64,000 nucleotides of DNA from Clarkia xantiana subsp. parviflora (lineage: Eukaryota > Streptophyta > Magnoliopsida > Myrtales > Onagraceae): NCBI GenBank assembly GCA_036873135.1, contig JAPTYO010000011.1, positions 3,890,298 through 3,954,297 of the forward strand, given 5' to 3'. The notes under the pieces were generated by a model. The model made no database searches, was not told where the DNA came from, and saw only the letters and a list, made by a program, of their open reading frames with translations. The position numbers and the translations under genes were made by a program. This document shows, one piece after another, positions 47,438 through 61,368 of the stretch. Each line of letters begins with the position of its first letter. Within the stretch, counting starts at the first letter, position 1.

Positions 47438-49884
47438 TGTCACGCCCCGAAATCCACCTTGAAAGTTAGGGCATGATGACCGTCATTAACTAGTAATAAA
47501 CTAGTAAATATCGAATCCCCAAAAGATCCCTTAATTAAACACAACTCAAATTCCATATATGTATTCTAATAGAATGAGTCATGGTACTTACATAATCCAA
47601 CAACTCTTTATGCATAAATTCCAAAGCAAGGGAACAATGTCAACTTGATAGTTCTAATGCGCTCTCTGAAATCATCTAAAAGCCAACGTTTCCACATCAT
47701 CTGACACCGAACGTCTGACACTCTATATGCTTACCACGAACCTGATGAGTTGTTAACTTCATGCTTCCGATATGCACTTTAATATCATCCAAAATCTGAA
47801 GCCTCGAAGTATCACATAGGATCGTCCCTCAGAGTTTATGATCTGAAATAGTATGATCTCATCCTGAAACTGAGGAGTTGAATATAGGGTAAGTTGCTAG
47901 GGAGCAACTTAGTAAGTAGTGGTCACTTATCCCTATTGGATCAAGCTCTCGGAAATATACATATATATTATTAAAATATTTTAAACAGAAAGTTTTCAAA
48001 GAATATCAAAACAATGCAGAGTTCAAAAATTTCCACGAAACATATTTGATCAAAGTCAGAGGTTAAACAGTTGATGCAGAACTTGTCAGAATTCAGAAAC
48101 GGATCATAGTCGGAGGTCAATCAGAAAAATAGGTTTTGAACTTAATCGAAAGTCGGAAAAGAACGGAACAAAATCAGAGGTTTCGAACTTAGTCGAAATT
48201 CAGAACAGAACAGATCAGATCAGGTCGGAGGTTGCTCTAGTCTTTTCATCACGCCTACGATGCCTGCAGGAAGGCTCCAATGTTTTCCCCCATTGGAAGG
48301 ATGATGAGCCAGGTATGCCGCTGGGTCGACTCCAATGTTTTCCCCCATTGGAAGGAAACAGAGCCCAGATATTCCGCTGGGTCGGCCAAAGGCGATCGAT
48401 CTTCGTATGCATACGCCGGGGGGGCCCTCAGGGTTCAGACCGTAGCCAGACTTACAAGCACAGAGTCAGGGACAGAGGTTGAACTTCTTAAAAATAGGTT
48501 TCTAGTAACTAATTTCCTATCAAAATATTATATCGAAACATATGACGAAAGCATTCTTGCGAAAATTGATCATAACAATATATATGTAATTCATAACTTT
48601 AAGCACTTGATCCGAATTTCAAAATACGGAAATTATATTCATGCTCGAAAAGGGCTTATCTTTGAAACTTCATGCAATGCAGAAAATATTTACTTTGTAA
48701 ATATAGGAATAAGCTAAAACTACTTACCTCAACTGTAACCCCAAAAACAAATGTCAACCGCTCTATCGATCTGAACTCCCTAAAAATAATACAATAATGA
48801 GTTTAAGAATCTCTGTCCCAGCCACAAAGCCTACTAAATTTCCAGCCACTTATCCAGAACTTAAATTATCTATGGTCAAATTCAGATTTCAGATTCACTG
48901 TTGCTGTCACGGTACGTAAACTAGGCGGAGACCCGATATCCAATTATTCACTGCAATTTTTACTATTTCAGAAAAATTCCCAAAAATTACTGTAAGTAGA
49001 TATTTCAATTACGAGTTCAACGCCGCAAACGGAATCGCGTTTCGACATCGGGGTGGCCCACAAGAGCCGGTCAAAGTTGCCCGGGCGTGGTCAACTTCAT
49101 CTTCAACCTAAGACCAGATTTTACAGGTTGCACAGCCGACTTCGAGAGCTTCGTTCTCACTCGTACGGGCTCGGTTTTGGGTGTTATTGGTATCTATTAA
49201 AAGCCCTTATAATGAACTACAATATCGCTGAATTGCTTTTGTGAAATACCTCGTAAAAATGTAACGTCTAGGGCCCCAAAGTGGTCAGTCCAAATCGTAT
49301 TCCAAAATTTCCAAACTTGATATCTAATAAACGGCTCGACAAAATTAGGTTCCATCACTTGGGTTAGGTTATTTAGATCCCCTAGAGTCTAACCATGTCC
49401 AGAAACAAGAATCAAAACCAACGAAATCCACCATTAACGGACCTTCGAAGCTTTCTCTATCTAGGAATAAACATCTAACACCGGTAATATATGAAGAAGG
49501 TTATGGAGATTACCTTAATAGTGATTTGAAACTTGTCCAGAAGCTCTTGGACGCTCAGTTTCGTCCGTTCCTGTGGTGGCTTGGCCCGACTCCGAAGTTT
49601 TGCGAGTTTCCCGTTTCGATCTTCTCTCTTGCACTCCCAACTCTATATGGTTTGAAAGGGCTGCGAAAATATGAGACAAAGCCCTAGTTGAAGGAGACGG
49701 CACGAAACCCTTAAATCCATTCCCTTGAGTAATTTGAAGTTGTTGGACTCATCTACGTGACATAGTAGGGTTTTGTATGGGGAAAACTAAGTTTTGACCT
49801 TAGACTTTGCCATCAAGTGCTAATAAACCCTGAATTTCTCAACTTGAAAACTTGGTCCTCAAATAATAATTTGTAGGTGTTACA
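47438..49884. mobile_element. Solo LTR, gypsy type, inserted in the copia RNase H
   Basis: A 2447 bp insert beginning TGTCACGCCCCGAAATCC and ending GGTGTTACA. It is flanked by a perfect 5 bp duplication GGTTG (47433-47437 and 49885-49889). Removing it with one duplication restores an open copia frame across the site. TG..CA ends, a 5 bp duplication and no internal genes indicate a solo LTR. The TGTCACGCCCC start resembles long LTRs of chromovirus (Tekay/Del) elements; the family is inferred. Its distal part is related to the LTR-derived segments of the peptide array. Confidence 0.82.
48275..48385. repeat. 55 bp tandem duplication within the solo LTR
   Basis: CTCCAATGTTTTCCCCCATT opens units at 48275 and 48330; both end near CCGCTGGGTCG. 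Confidence 0.8.
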
Positions 49885-50104
49885 GGTTGTCTTGTTGACA
49901 AAAGCTCTTGAGCGTGAACAACATGAAAATCTGTTGGAGGGTCTTGGAGTGAGAGATTTCTTTAAGAAAGTGAAGAAAATGCAGGATGGAGATCATGTTG
50001 AAGCAACAGTAAAGAAAGTAGAATAAGGGAAAGGCAAATAAAAAGAAATCTGGTAGAATGTAGAAGTATTCATAGTTTCAGGATTATATTGTCTCTACTT
50101 ACTA

Positions 50105-50283
50105 TGTTAGGGACATGTTAGTAATATTGGAAAGTTTGTCCGATTAGCTGAATTTTCCGTTTATATACTTCCATTCCGTAATAAGTAAGATTGTTGAATG
50201 AATTCGAGCTAGTGAGATCCCTCGCTCACTGCTTGATTGTTTGCATTTTCCGATTCTTGATTTCTAATTTGAACAAATAACAC
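50105..50283 (+). repeat. Possible 3' LTR of the copia pseudogene
   Basis: Follows the pol remnant and runs from TGTTAGGGACATG to AAATAACA, about 179 bp, with a TATATA word inside. The ends are compatible with a short LTR, but no matching 5' copy was identified. Confidence 0.3.
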
Positions 50284-51135
50284 ATTACAAAACTACTAAT
50301 TCTAAGACATAAAATCAATACTAGAGTTTCTAACCCTAAATGTATATTTACTATGCCACGTGTCGGTGCCACAATCAGCGATATTGAGCTGTAAAATGCA
50401 TTAAAGTGATGCTCATTAAAAAATAATATTATATGTATTTAAAAACTGGATTAGTCTCTAAAAACAAATAAACAAAAAACCACTTTCCCTTGAATATGAA
50501 GAGGTACTTTTTTTTAATGGCTACATGGTACAGTAATTCTTGAGTACCATAACTTAAGTCTATAGGCCTTTGATACGAAGCGATCAGCCTAAGTGATTCC
50601 AAGTCACATGCTCATTCTCTCTCATTTTCTAGAGTTTCAAGGGTTCGTGAGATTAAATCGCTATCACTTTAGTGTCAGTAGGGCGTAACGGGTTTATCAA
50701 TAATCCCAGATTCAAGATCAAAACTCTTATCTCATACAGTCCCATTTATCTCTGCGGGTCGCCCCGTGGAGGATATAGTCTATTATCACTAATTCTAAAT
50801 CTTAAATTCACCATATTAAAATTCAACTCTAAATTCAAATACAAATCATCAAACACGTCGCAAATTCGAATTACAAATTCAACTCTAAATTCGAATTCGA
50901 ATACAAATACAAATCATCAAATTCATTAGAATCCTTGTTGTTTTAACAATACGTTATATTATCATATAATTTACATATTGTATATATAAGATAAACGTGC
51001 GGATCAGAGCGGATTCACGAAGCACGCAACCCCAAACCCGAATTTGTTTCATATTCCACGGGATACAGATCGACACTCGCGGGTCTATAAGTACCCGTAA
51101 CCATTGACATTCCTAACTCTGACTCGTTGATACTT
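50284..51135. other. Intergenic region without recognised genes
   Basis: Contains AAATTCAAATACAAATC-type short repeats around 50810-50930. No supported coding region or element boundary was seen. Confidence 0.5.
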
Positions 51136-51509
51136 TTACATCATAAGACAGAACACACATGGATAACTAACAAACCCGATTGGGTCACCTTTTTTGGCTC
51201 TACTTGACTACAAACAAGACAAAGCTTTCTTTTCATTGTTCTAGAGAGGGGGTTGGATGTTTTTAAGCATATATATATATATATATACATATATAACCTA
51301 CGATCCAAATGTTAGGTTGCGGCTGGGTTTATTTAGAAACTAAATTGTAAAAACTAAAAATCAGGTGTATCAATTATGGGATTTTATTGAATAAAAATGA
51401 CACTTAGGCAAATCGTGTGACTTGTATATAGACATTTAACGGTCAAATTTGACGGTTGATTAACAGATGCATCAAAAGTTTACGAAATACAAACGTATAA
51501 CACCAAAAG

Positions 51510-51765
51510 TAGGGCTGGCAATTGGGGCTTGTCACGATGGGCCTACACGAACACGACACGAAAATTACGGGTTTGAGTTTGATATTAGTGACACGGCACG
51601 ACACGATATAACACGATGTTTTAAAATAAAATGGTTAAATATTAACTTTTTATTCAATTTACTAGGTTTTTTGTGTCAGATTTTCATGTTGGGCCGTGTT
51701 TGGGCTGACCCCAGAACACGACACGAACCTGGCACGATACGAAGCCGCACGAATTGCCAACCCTA
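51510..51765. mobile_element. hAT-type MITE
   Basis: 256 bp with inverted ends TAGGGCTGGCAATT and TAGGGTTGGCAATT (one mismatch in 14). The interior is rich in CACGA words. The flanks are A-rich and match only partly over 8 bp, so the duplication has decayed or the edge is off by a base. Confidence 0.7.
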
Positions 51766-51865
51766 ATCAAAGTATACAAAAAAAGTATATACAACACCAA
51801 AAGCCAATTTTGATCAAATATATGACACCAAAAATACCATTTGACCTTAAGAAAATCATCGCTAT

Positions 51866-52006
51866 CAGGGGTGTCAACGGGTCGGGGTGGGGCGAGTATC
51901 GCCAGACCCGGACGCGGTGGGTCAACGGGGACCGGCGACTCTAAACCCAGACCCGTCCCACATGACACAATCGGGACGGGTATCCGCGCTTCGGCGACAC
52001 CCCTAA
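51866..52006. mobile_element. Short hAT-type MITE
   Basis: 141 bp, starting CAGGGGTGTC and ending GACACCCCTAA, flanked by a perfect 8 bp duplication ATCGCTAT (51858-51865 and 52007-52014). The interior is GC-rich (CGGGTC and GACCCG words). Confidence 0.78.
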
Positions 52007-52593
52007 ATCGCTATCACTTTGATCATAAGACAGAACACACAAGGATAACTAACAAACCCGAATTGGGTCACACTATTTGGCTCCACTCGACTACAAACAA
52101 GACACAATTTTCTTTTCATTGTTTTAGGGATGGGGGTTGGATGTTTTTAAGCATACATAACTTACGATACAAAACCGACCACCAACAAACAGTGAAAGAG
52201 ACAGGGTTTAGCATTAGCAAAGGATTGGGTCCTTATTTCAAGGCAATAAGGACAAAATACTATTTCTCTATTACAACCCCACCACACAATGCTTCTATTC
52301 TATGTGGTAGTTAGTTAAACATTAATCAATACATAATGGTGGGGTATTATCTAACAATGGACCCAATTGTGAACAAGAGGTGTCTGCATTTCCTACAACT
52401 TACCAACACTTTCTTTGGGTGTCTTTCGATACTACCACACAAAAATGTGTTAAGTAATAAAGTTGATAATGAAACTACAAAGTAATCTTGATAGCAGTCT
52501 GTGTTTCAGCAATTTTGAGGCATGGTTTTATTTTCTGTAATCTTGATGAGTTTTAGATGTAAAAATACTAGCATTGCATATGCCTATTGTCAA

Positions 52594-53263
52594 TAGAGTT
52601 GGATTTATGATTGAACCGGTTTTAAACGAACTAAACTGCCAATTTTATTTGGTTTTAGACTTGAGAGTGTAAACTGTCTTATATAAAATTATAATATCTC
52701 TCATTTGGTTGTAAACTAGTTATAAACTGATTCAAACTAGACCGAACCATTTTATTTTATTTTTTTGCCAAACCAGAATCATAAATAAGAATAACAAATT
52801 AACATAAATTATCATTAAAATACTTTATTATTTCAATAAATATATACATTGTGGAGAAGTATCTTGGATATGTGTAGTGTAGTAGATACTTAGAGGAAAA
52901 ATATGTCTTATTTGTCTAATTAGATTGGATTAACTGCATTATATAGTGATTATGATACAAAATTTGCAACCTTGGTTGCCATTCATAGGTTTTTTTTTCC
53001 AGAAGAACTGATATAGTATATACCTAGTACGTATTTAAGGAATTTGTATAAAAATTTGTAATACATTACATTAAATCAATAAAACTAGTCTAATTCGGTC
53101 AATTCTTATATTGGATCATTCTATCTAAATCCTAAGTTGTACTATTTAATTATAGGAATATTAAACTGGTTCAATCGAACTGATTCTTAACCGATTCAGT
53201 AACCGATTCAGTTTCGTTCAATACCAATCAAATTCGACCAAACTAGTTTAACGCCCAATCCTA
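52594..53263. mobile_element. hAT-type non-autonomous element
   Basis: 670 bp starting TAGAGTTGGATTT and ending GCCCAATCCTA, with a perfect 8 bp duplication ATTGTCAA (52586-52593 and 53264-53271). Terminal repeats are imperfect. Subterminal AACCGGTT and ACTGGTTCAA words recur. No transposase. Confidence 0.78.
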
Positions 53264-53332
53264 ATTGTCAATTTTTTAGTCTATTTTGATAGAACTGTTT
53301 ATGAGTCGGCCACATAATAATAATATAAAAAA

Positions 53333-53856
53333 GGGTTAACAGGTCTTTTGGTCCATGATGTTTGACAACTTTTGGGTTTTGATCAATGATCTTTTTTTTT
53401 ACCTAGTTTTGGTACCATATGTTTGCAGATTTTTTCTAGTTTTGGTCTAACCGTTACATTCCGTCCATTTTTTGACATGTACAAGTCACGTGATCCACCC
53501 TAAACTTTCAATTTTGTTCAATTTAGTCCCTCTAATACTTTCCTAACCTTTTTTTTGTTCAATTTAGTCCCGAAGTTTCAAAAATTTAATTGGACCTATT
53601 GTCCAATTGAGGTCAATTTTGAAACTTCGGGACTAAATTGAGTAAAAAAAAGGTTAAGAAAATATTAAATGGACTAAATTTAAAGTTTAGAGTGGATCAC
53701 GTGACTTGAACATGTCGAAAAATGGACGGAATGTAACGGTTAGACCAAAACTAGAAAAAATCTGCAAACATATGGTACCAAAACTAGGTAAAAAAAACAT
53801 CATTGACCAAAAACCAAAATTTGTCAAACATCATGGACCAAAAGACCTGTTAACCC
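53333..53856. mobile_element. MULE-type foldback element with long arms
   Basis: 524 bp. The left arm from GGGTTAACAGGTCTTTTGGT returns inverted and ends at 53856. Arms are about 250 bp and near perfect, meeting near 53595. A perfect 9 bp duplication TATAAAAAA flanks it (53324-53332 and 53857-53865). Transcription through it would give a long hairpin. Confidence 0.85.
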
Positions 53857-54331
53857 TATAAAAAATCATAATGTTTTTTATATAAAGAACTATTAGAGGC
53901 GTCACCTAGCAAAAACAAAATCTGTATCTTTTTAAAAGAACTGATCATTAGTCTTTTAACTTGAATAACTTGAACCCATTAAAAAGAACTAATATGTAAT
54001 TTTAGAGAATGATTATAGCCAATGGTTATGAAATCCTATATGCACACTTCTACACCATAGGTTTTCAAGCATCCACACAACTTGATTTCAGAGTCGAAGG
54101 TTATCTAACATGTCTAACTCAAAAACGCACAATTTCATGATATCCATAGAAGCTCTGAATACATCAAAGATTTGATAACAAGTCAAAGAACCAGACAGTA
54201 ACAAAATCCCCCAAACAAAACAGTACACAAAACATCCAATCCATAATCAAATGAATCACCATCAACCCAAATGACATTTTCGGCTGGACAATATCGACAT
54301 CAATCGCTTTTCAAAACCCGACAGTTCCATT

Positions 54332-56249
<1,918 letters not shown>

Positions 56250-56340
56250 TGATCGGAATCAGCGGTTGGAGGGCAGCGATTAGGGCTGCAAGACTGAGAA
56301 ACAGAGCGATTCGAAGCAGAGAAGTCGGCTGCCACTGGGG

Positions 56341-56352
56341 TTTAATATATAG
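56341..56352 (-). promoter_or_regulatory. Probable TATA box of RAN
   Basis: The minus strand reads CTATATATTAAA about 95 bases before the initiator codon. Position and sequence suit a TATA box. Confidence 0.55.
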
Positions 56353-56459
56353 AGAGTCCAGAGGCGCGAACAACGCGTCGAAAAGGGACCCTAATTTCAA
56401 TCAAATGGCTTTAGTTTCAAGCTACAATGTGGTCCGTTAGATTCTAGTAGATCTCAAGC

Positions 56460-57550
56460 TACATTATGGTCCGTTAGATTATATTACTTTTTAGCAGTTT
56501 TTCTACATTCAGTTGACCACTTTTATTTTGATCATCGAACTTTCATGCAAATCAAAATTGGTAACTAAAGACTGCACTTTGTATATATATCATACATAAT
56601 ACTATAATACTTTAATTTCATTGTAATAACTATGTAATATGGTGTAGTGGATTCAAACTCTCAGGAAATGGAAAAACATTTATGATAGTTGGGATTTTCT
56701 ATCATGCTCAACAAGCACCATATTTTTTGTATTTTTTCCACTAAGGAGGGCTTAATTGTAACATAGGTAAAAGTTTAAAATCGTGGTTTTTTTAAAATTA
56801 CAACTCAAATTTGCATCACATTATTGGATTTTTTTTAACATGCTCCAAGAGCACCATGCTTTTGGTTTTTTTATTGCTATGGTAGACTTAATTGTAACAT
56901 ATGTAAAACTTTAAAAGTATGAAAAAATATGAAATTTTTTAACCACACCTAATATGTTTCATCATACCATTGAAAATATCAATTTCTCTTTAGGGTTCAC
57001 CTTTAGGGTAATATAAAAATACAAAAAAAAAAAAAATCAAAAGCATGTTGCTCTTGGAGCATGATGATAGAAAGATCCCACATTATTACTAATTAACTAC
57101 ATCGGTTTTTCGATTAAAATGCAATGAAAATAACACACCTAACAACATCATGTAATGTACACTAACAGAACTCACGTTGATTTATTCTCCTACTTCATCA
57201 TTATTATACATGATTTAATGTTAACTTGAATCGTACTATTATATGATCATTTTATTAAATTGAGATCATATATTAATAAATTCCTAAAATTAGGATCGTG
57301 ATTTAATAAGATTTTACGAGAGATCAAGCTCATTTTACTTAACGTAAATCGTATAATTCTAATATTAGGATCAGAATTCTAGCCACATTAATCCTAAAAT
57401 TCAGTTTGGTAATTTGTTATTTTGTAATTTAACTCATAGTCTTAGTATTGGCCAATAAAAAAACTCAGTGTTAGTCTAGGGGTATAATAATCATATACAA
57501 TAGTTAATGAGGCTATATTGAAAAACCATATATAGTTGAGGGTTATTCTA
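56460..57550. other. Intergenic region between RAN and the next gene
   Basis: AT-rich and non-coding. The words CTCCAAGAGCACCATGCTTTT (near 56842) and AGCATGTTGCTCTTGGAG (near 57043) form an inverted pair about 200 bp apart, suggesting a decayed inverted-repeat element. These two genes are divergently transcribed, so their promoters face this interval. Confidence 0.5.
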
Positions 57551-57727
57551 CATTCTGGTCTCAACCGTCCAATCGCCCGCCGAGGAGCTCAAAACCGCTT
57601 TTTGCCGCCGCTGGTTTCATTCCTCCTGCCCTCTGTCGACGACACAACCCAGCAAAGCCCGAAATCTTGAATCTTTTCAGCAATCTCTCTCTGCACATTG
57701 TTGTCCAGGCACTCATCGGAGCAACCA

Positions 57728-59612
57728 ATGGCTACGGATTCCAATCCCCCATCCAACAGGTAACTCTTGTCCGCCAATTCTGTCCTTCAATTGCAGGCGA
57801 TCTCCATATTCTTGATCACGTCCATCCACCGATCTGTAATTCAATCTTGTTTTTGCAGTGAGGCTTCTGTGAGGAGACAGAGGAATGGCCCTCCCTTTAA
57901 GTTCTTGGTCCCTTTGATATACGCTCCCGTTCTTCCTCTAAGTAATCTCATGATTAGTTTATGCATCTGATTTTACTCAATTTTAGCATTTTTTCTTCAC
58001 GAACACGAACTTCGATCAACCTAACTGTGAATTGCAGTTCGATTGTCGCTGCGAAAGAATCCGGTGGTGAGAGACCGATTGTTCACCCTGGTTTTGGCTG
58101 GTGCCTTTGCTCATGGAATGTACCTGGTGTATCCTTCTTCTTTGATTTTCATTAACTTTTTAGTTTGATGGTTCTTGCCAATCCTGCTAGATCTAATGAT
58201 GTGGTAGATACCAAACTGCTAGCTAGTTGAATCTTAGAACTTTTCACTACTGAACTAATACTGATGTGCAAATTACTAGCTCTGTCTACTTTATGTTAGC
58301 TTGGACGTAAAGTTTATATCGTTGACTGCACAACACGTCTTGTAGATTTTCTGACCAAGATTTTTACATAAACTTGACGGAGATAGCAAAATGCATTAAT
58401 AATGTAAATAGTTTAGAAAAAAAAAGTTTGCAAATTGATGTTAGAAGTAAATTGATGCTGAGCATGTAGTATGTTCATAACTTTGTATACATGATGTTGA
58501 CTGCACGACACGCCTTGTAGATTTTCTGACCGAGATTTTTACATAAAACTTGAGGGAGGTAGCAAAATGCATTATTAATGTAAATAGTTTAGAATTTAGA
58601 TACCTAAATGTTGTGAAAAAAATAGTATTTAAATTGATGCTAGAAGTATTAGAAATTGATGCTAGAAGTATTAGAAATTGATGCTGAGCATGTAGTTGTG
58701 TTCATAACTCATGATTATCAGTATAAACTTGGTAGGATTGTGAAGTAAATGGCAGACGGGGTAGATTGTGACTTCGGGTTTAGGTTGCAGCTATGATCTC
58801 ATTTTCCTTTGGTAGCTTAGATATGAAGCGTATATATTGATGTGTATGTCATTTCGAGAAAGGAGTATTCTGATTCTTGGATGTTGGATGCCATATATGC
58901 TTGATAGTTCTGCATAAGTGCCAGGACTTTTAAATGTAGAATTTTTGAAGCATAGCATAACTTAATTCTGAATCTATGTTGCTTCATGTTGTGTCGATTC
59001 CAAAGCAAAGTTTCGACAAATTTATAACTAGGATTTATTTATACATTTGATCACTTGTGTTTGGTCCATGTTAGGTTTTGGTTATGTATCTTTTTTTAAG
59101 TTTGATTAATGATAACTCAAGTATCAAGATGTTGATAATTAGTTACTCTGTAAACTTTCATCAAATTTCCGTTTAATGCAATGTCACGCAAGCAAAAAAA
59201 AAGGGTATAGTATTCAATCATATTCATAGGCTCTTCATCATCTTCATGTGTTCTTCAAATTATCTTTCATGGAATCATACAGAAATCAGTTTTGGGTCTT
59301 AGAAATCTGTTTCTGGGTCCCAGAAACTAGTCTCTATTGAATCAAACCCAAAAATCATCATCAGTTATGAGAAAAATCAGTCTTGGGTTTGAATCAAACC
59401 CAGTCTTTTTTTTCTTTTTCTTTTTTAAGTTGAAGACGATGATGAAGGACAACTGGCGAACATAAGTGCCCAAATATGTAATTACCCCTTTATGGATCGG
59501 GTTAGGAAGCCGAAATAAGAGCAATATATGTATAGTGATTATGTTGTATGCATTGTTGGCAATTCCTTGACAGATACTCAGATCAGATATATACGACTCC
59601 GAGAGCAAGTGA
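57728..59612 (+). CDS. Small two-helix membrane protein (plant, uncharacterised)
   Basis: Four exons, 57728..57759, 57859..57941, 58038..58128 and 59582..59612, joined in phases 2, 1 and 2; 78 residues. A polar start rich in Ser and Asn is followed by a basic patch (VRRQRN), a hydrophobic segment about 24-39 (FKFLVPLIYAPVLPLI), a basic loop (LSLRKNPVVRDR), a second hydrophobic segment about 53-69 and an acidic tail ending DIYDSESK. The reading frame across all four exons is continuous and the composition is that of a small hairpin membrane protein. Similar small proteins seem widespread in plants, but I cannot name a function. The last exon has only 31 bases after a 1.45 kb intron, and its acceptor at 59581 is chosen by frame. 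Confidence 0.75.
58321..58690. repeat. Tandem duplication in intron 3 of the small membrane protein gene
   Basis: GTTGACTGCACAACACGTCT at 58321 and GTTGACTGCACGACACGCCT at 58496 open two related copies about 175 bp long. The second ends in a further short repeat (AGAAATTGATGCTAGAAGT). Confidence 0.8.
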
Positions 59613-61030
59613 CTGCAGATCAAGATCAACAGGAAATGGATTCATTACATTCTACCCTTCTTCAATAACATGTTGGAATCTCTGTTTTTTCATATTTGTC
59701 TCAATACTAGAGCAGTAGAAGCCCCGATATCGGGGTGAACAGGCATGATGAGTATTGGTATTGAAGGTATTTGAGATGTGCTTGAATTCTGCTCTCCAAG
59801 TACAGATTTTGGCGTCATTCTTCATTTTTTTGGCAAGAACTCTGCTACTGTTTCATCGATTCGTGAAATGGGTCTTAGGTGAAGCTTGCGTCACTATTTT
59901 TTTTTTTTTTTGGCCGAGTTACTATTTGTTGGTAATGCGACTGGTTGAAAAAAATGAAAATCTATCTTGTTTCGGCCGAGGAAAAATTACACATTTTTTT
60001 TTTGGGTTTCCTGCAGGGTGGTCCTAGGGGCCCTCGTAAGGAGGGCAGCACCGTAGCATGTTTGCTCCACCGAGTCAGCCCGTAAGGGGTAAATTGCTGG
60101 TCATGAACAATTTTAATCCGGGTTATTTCGGGACATGTTGGTGCCGGTTTCTTCGAAATTATGGGTTTTATTTGTATTTTTCCTCAGGCCTAGTCCGCGG
60201 TCTATGTAGAAAGGTTTCGTCGACGTTAGGACCACTTAAATTCATGGTGATTTTCACATGCTAGTTATTGCGTTGATATTTCTCTGAAAAATCCACGGCT
60301 AGATGGACGGTGATAGGCCCAATTTGATTTGCCGTGTTGGATACTAATTTTATTGAAATTTACGACAAATTTAAACATTGTTATGTTATATTTTTAAGTT
60401 AGATACTTATTTTCTGAGAAAAAAAACACTTGAAGTTGACCGTGGTTGTGCAGAAATTATAGGAGATGGAGTCATGAGATCCAATTACAAAGACACATTT
60501 CCTTTCAACCAAAAAAAAGACACATTTCCTTTCGAACTTAATTTCAATATTTAACTATATACTATTGTATAATAATTTGTGTTTTATTTAATAATTAGAG
60601 TTCAAAGGTTTAAATGTACCCTAGAAAATATATAAAATATTTGGTATCAACAATTTACCCTTTAGAAATGACTGATGTAAATAGTTATTAGTCTATTTGT
60701 AGAATAAGTATATTACCAAATTGTCTTTCTAATGATAACAAAAAAATATAATTCCACCAAACGGAACAAAACAAAGGTCAATATGACAACTTGCAACTCG
60801 CAACCACCCTTTCGAAGCTATGGATAGACACATAATACCTTAACCCAGAAAAAACACATGAACGATTTAACAGCAATTCCGACCAAATGAAAGCATATTC
60901 CATAGTAGATTCCTAGATTTGGGTATGATTCTCTTTGTGGGTAAGAGTCTTAATGATTCTTTAAAAAAAAAAAAAAACATTGACTATTCGAACTAAAGTT
61001 CGCAAACTGTGAGTAATGACATTGAGGGTA

Positions 61031-61075
<45 letters not shown>

Positions 61076-61300
61076 CCGTAATTATATTGTATAGTGTGTA
61101 TTATTATTGACATAATACACTTCCATGCTCCATCTTATCTACTAGACTAAAGAGATCCAACAATCATTGCTTCTAATTAGTTTCGACCCATAATACATAA
61201 ATCGTTTAATTTTATGAATGAAATCACAACTATAACCTCTTACAATGAATCACTAAACATGCACCAGCACCACCCATTCAACAATAATATATATAATACA
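59613..61300. other. Intergenic region
   Basis: The first several hundred bases are probably 3' untranslated region of the preceding gene. A GC-richer patch at 60015-60250 has no frame I can identify. An AT microsatellite lies at 61036-61071. Confidence 0.5.
61036..61071. repeat. AT microsatellite
   Basis: About 18 AT dinucleotides, about 300 bases beyond the stop of the 125-residue gene. Confidence 0.9.
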
Positions 61301-61368
61301 TATATATAGTCCTATATATATGTATAAACGAGAAGCTGCTCGGCTAGTGGTGGCCGACTGTCCGGAGA

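Larger units (their letters stand above)
44757..50045 (+). pseudogene. Ty1/copia pol pseudogene, split by a solo LTR
   Basis: Domains in copia order. Integrase (about 44925-45530): DVWVPYRVATINGFKYF, an Asp in DNGSEF, and NGIEERKH. Then a linker rich in Pro, Glu and Ser (45533-45874), and reverse transcriptase with [11 protein letters not shown] (about 46277) and YVDDLLITGSN (about 46540). Then RNase H remnants to 47437, resuming at 49890 with TKALEREQHENLLEG. There are many in-frame stops and shifts, for example near 45095, 45520, 45872, 46050 and 46797. Gag and protease are not clearly present between 44757 and 44880. It is inactive. Confidence 0.87.
51136..52170. repeat. Direct duplication of about 150 bp bracketing two MITEs
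   Basis: CATAAGACAGAACACACA through GGTTGGATGTTTTTAAGCATA occurs at about 51142-51275 and again at about 52024-52155, with scattered differences. The two hAT MITEs at 51510 and 51866 lie between the copies. Confidence 0.7.

Noticed and set aside
60015..60264. GC-richer patch with a 68-codon frame as a gene
   Set aside because: No recognisable protein, no splice context and probably 3' flank of the preceding gene.
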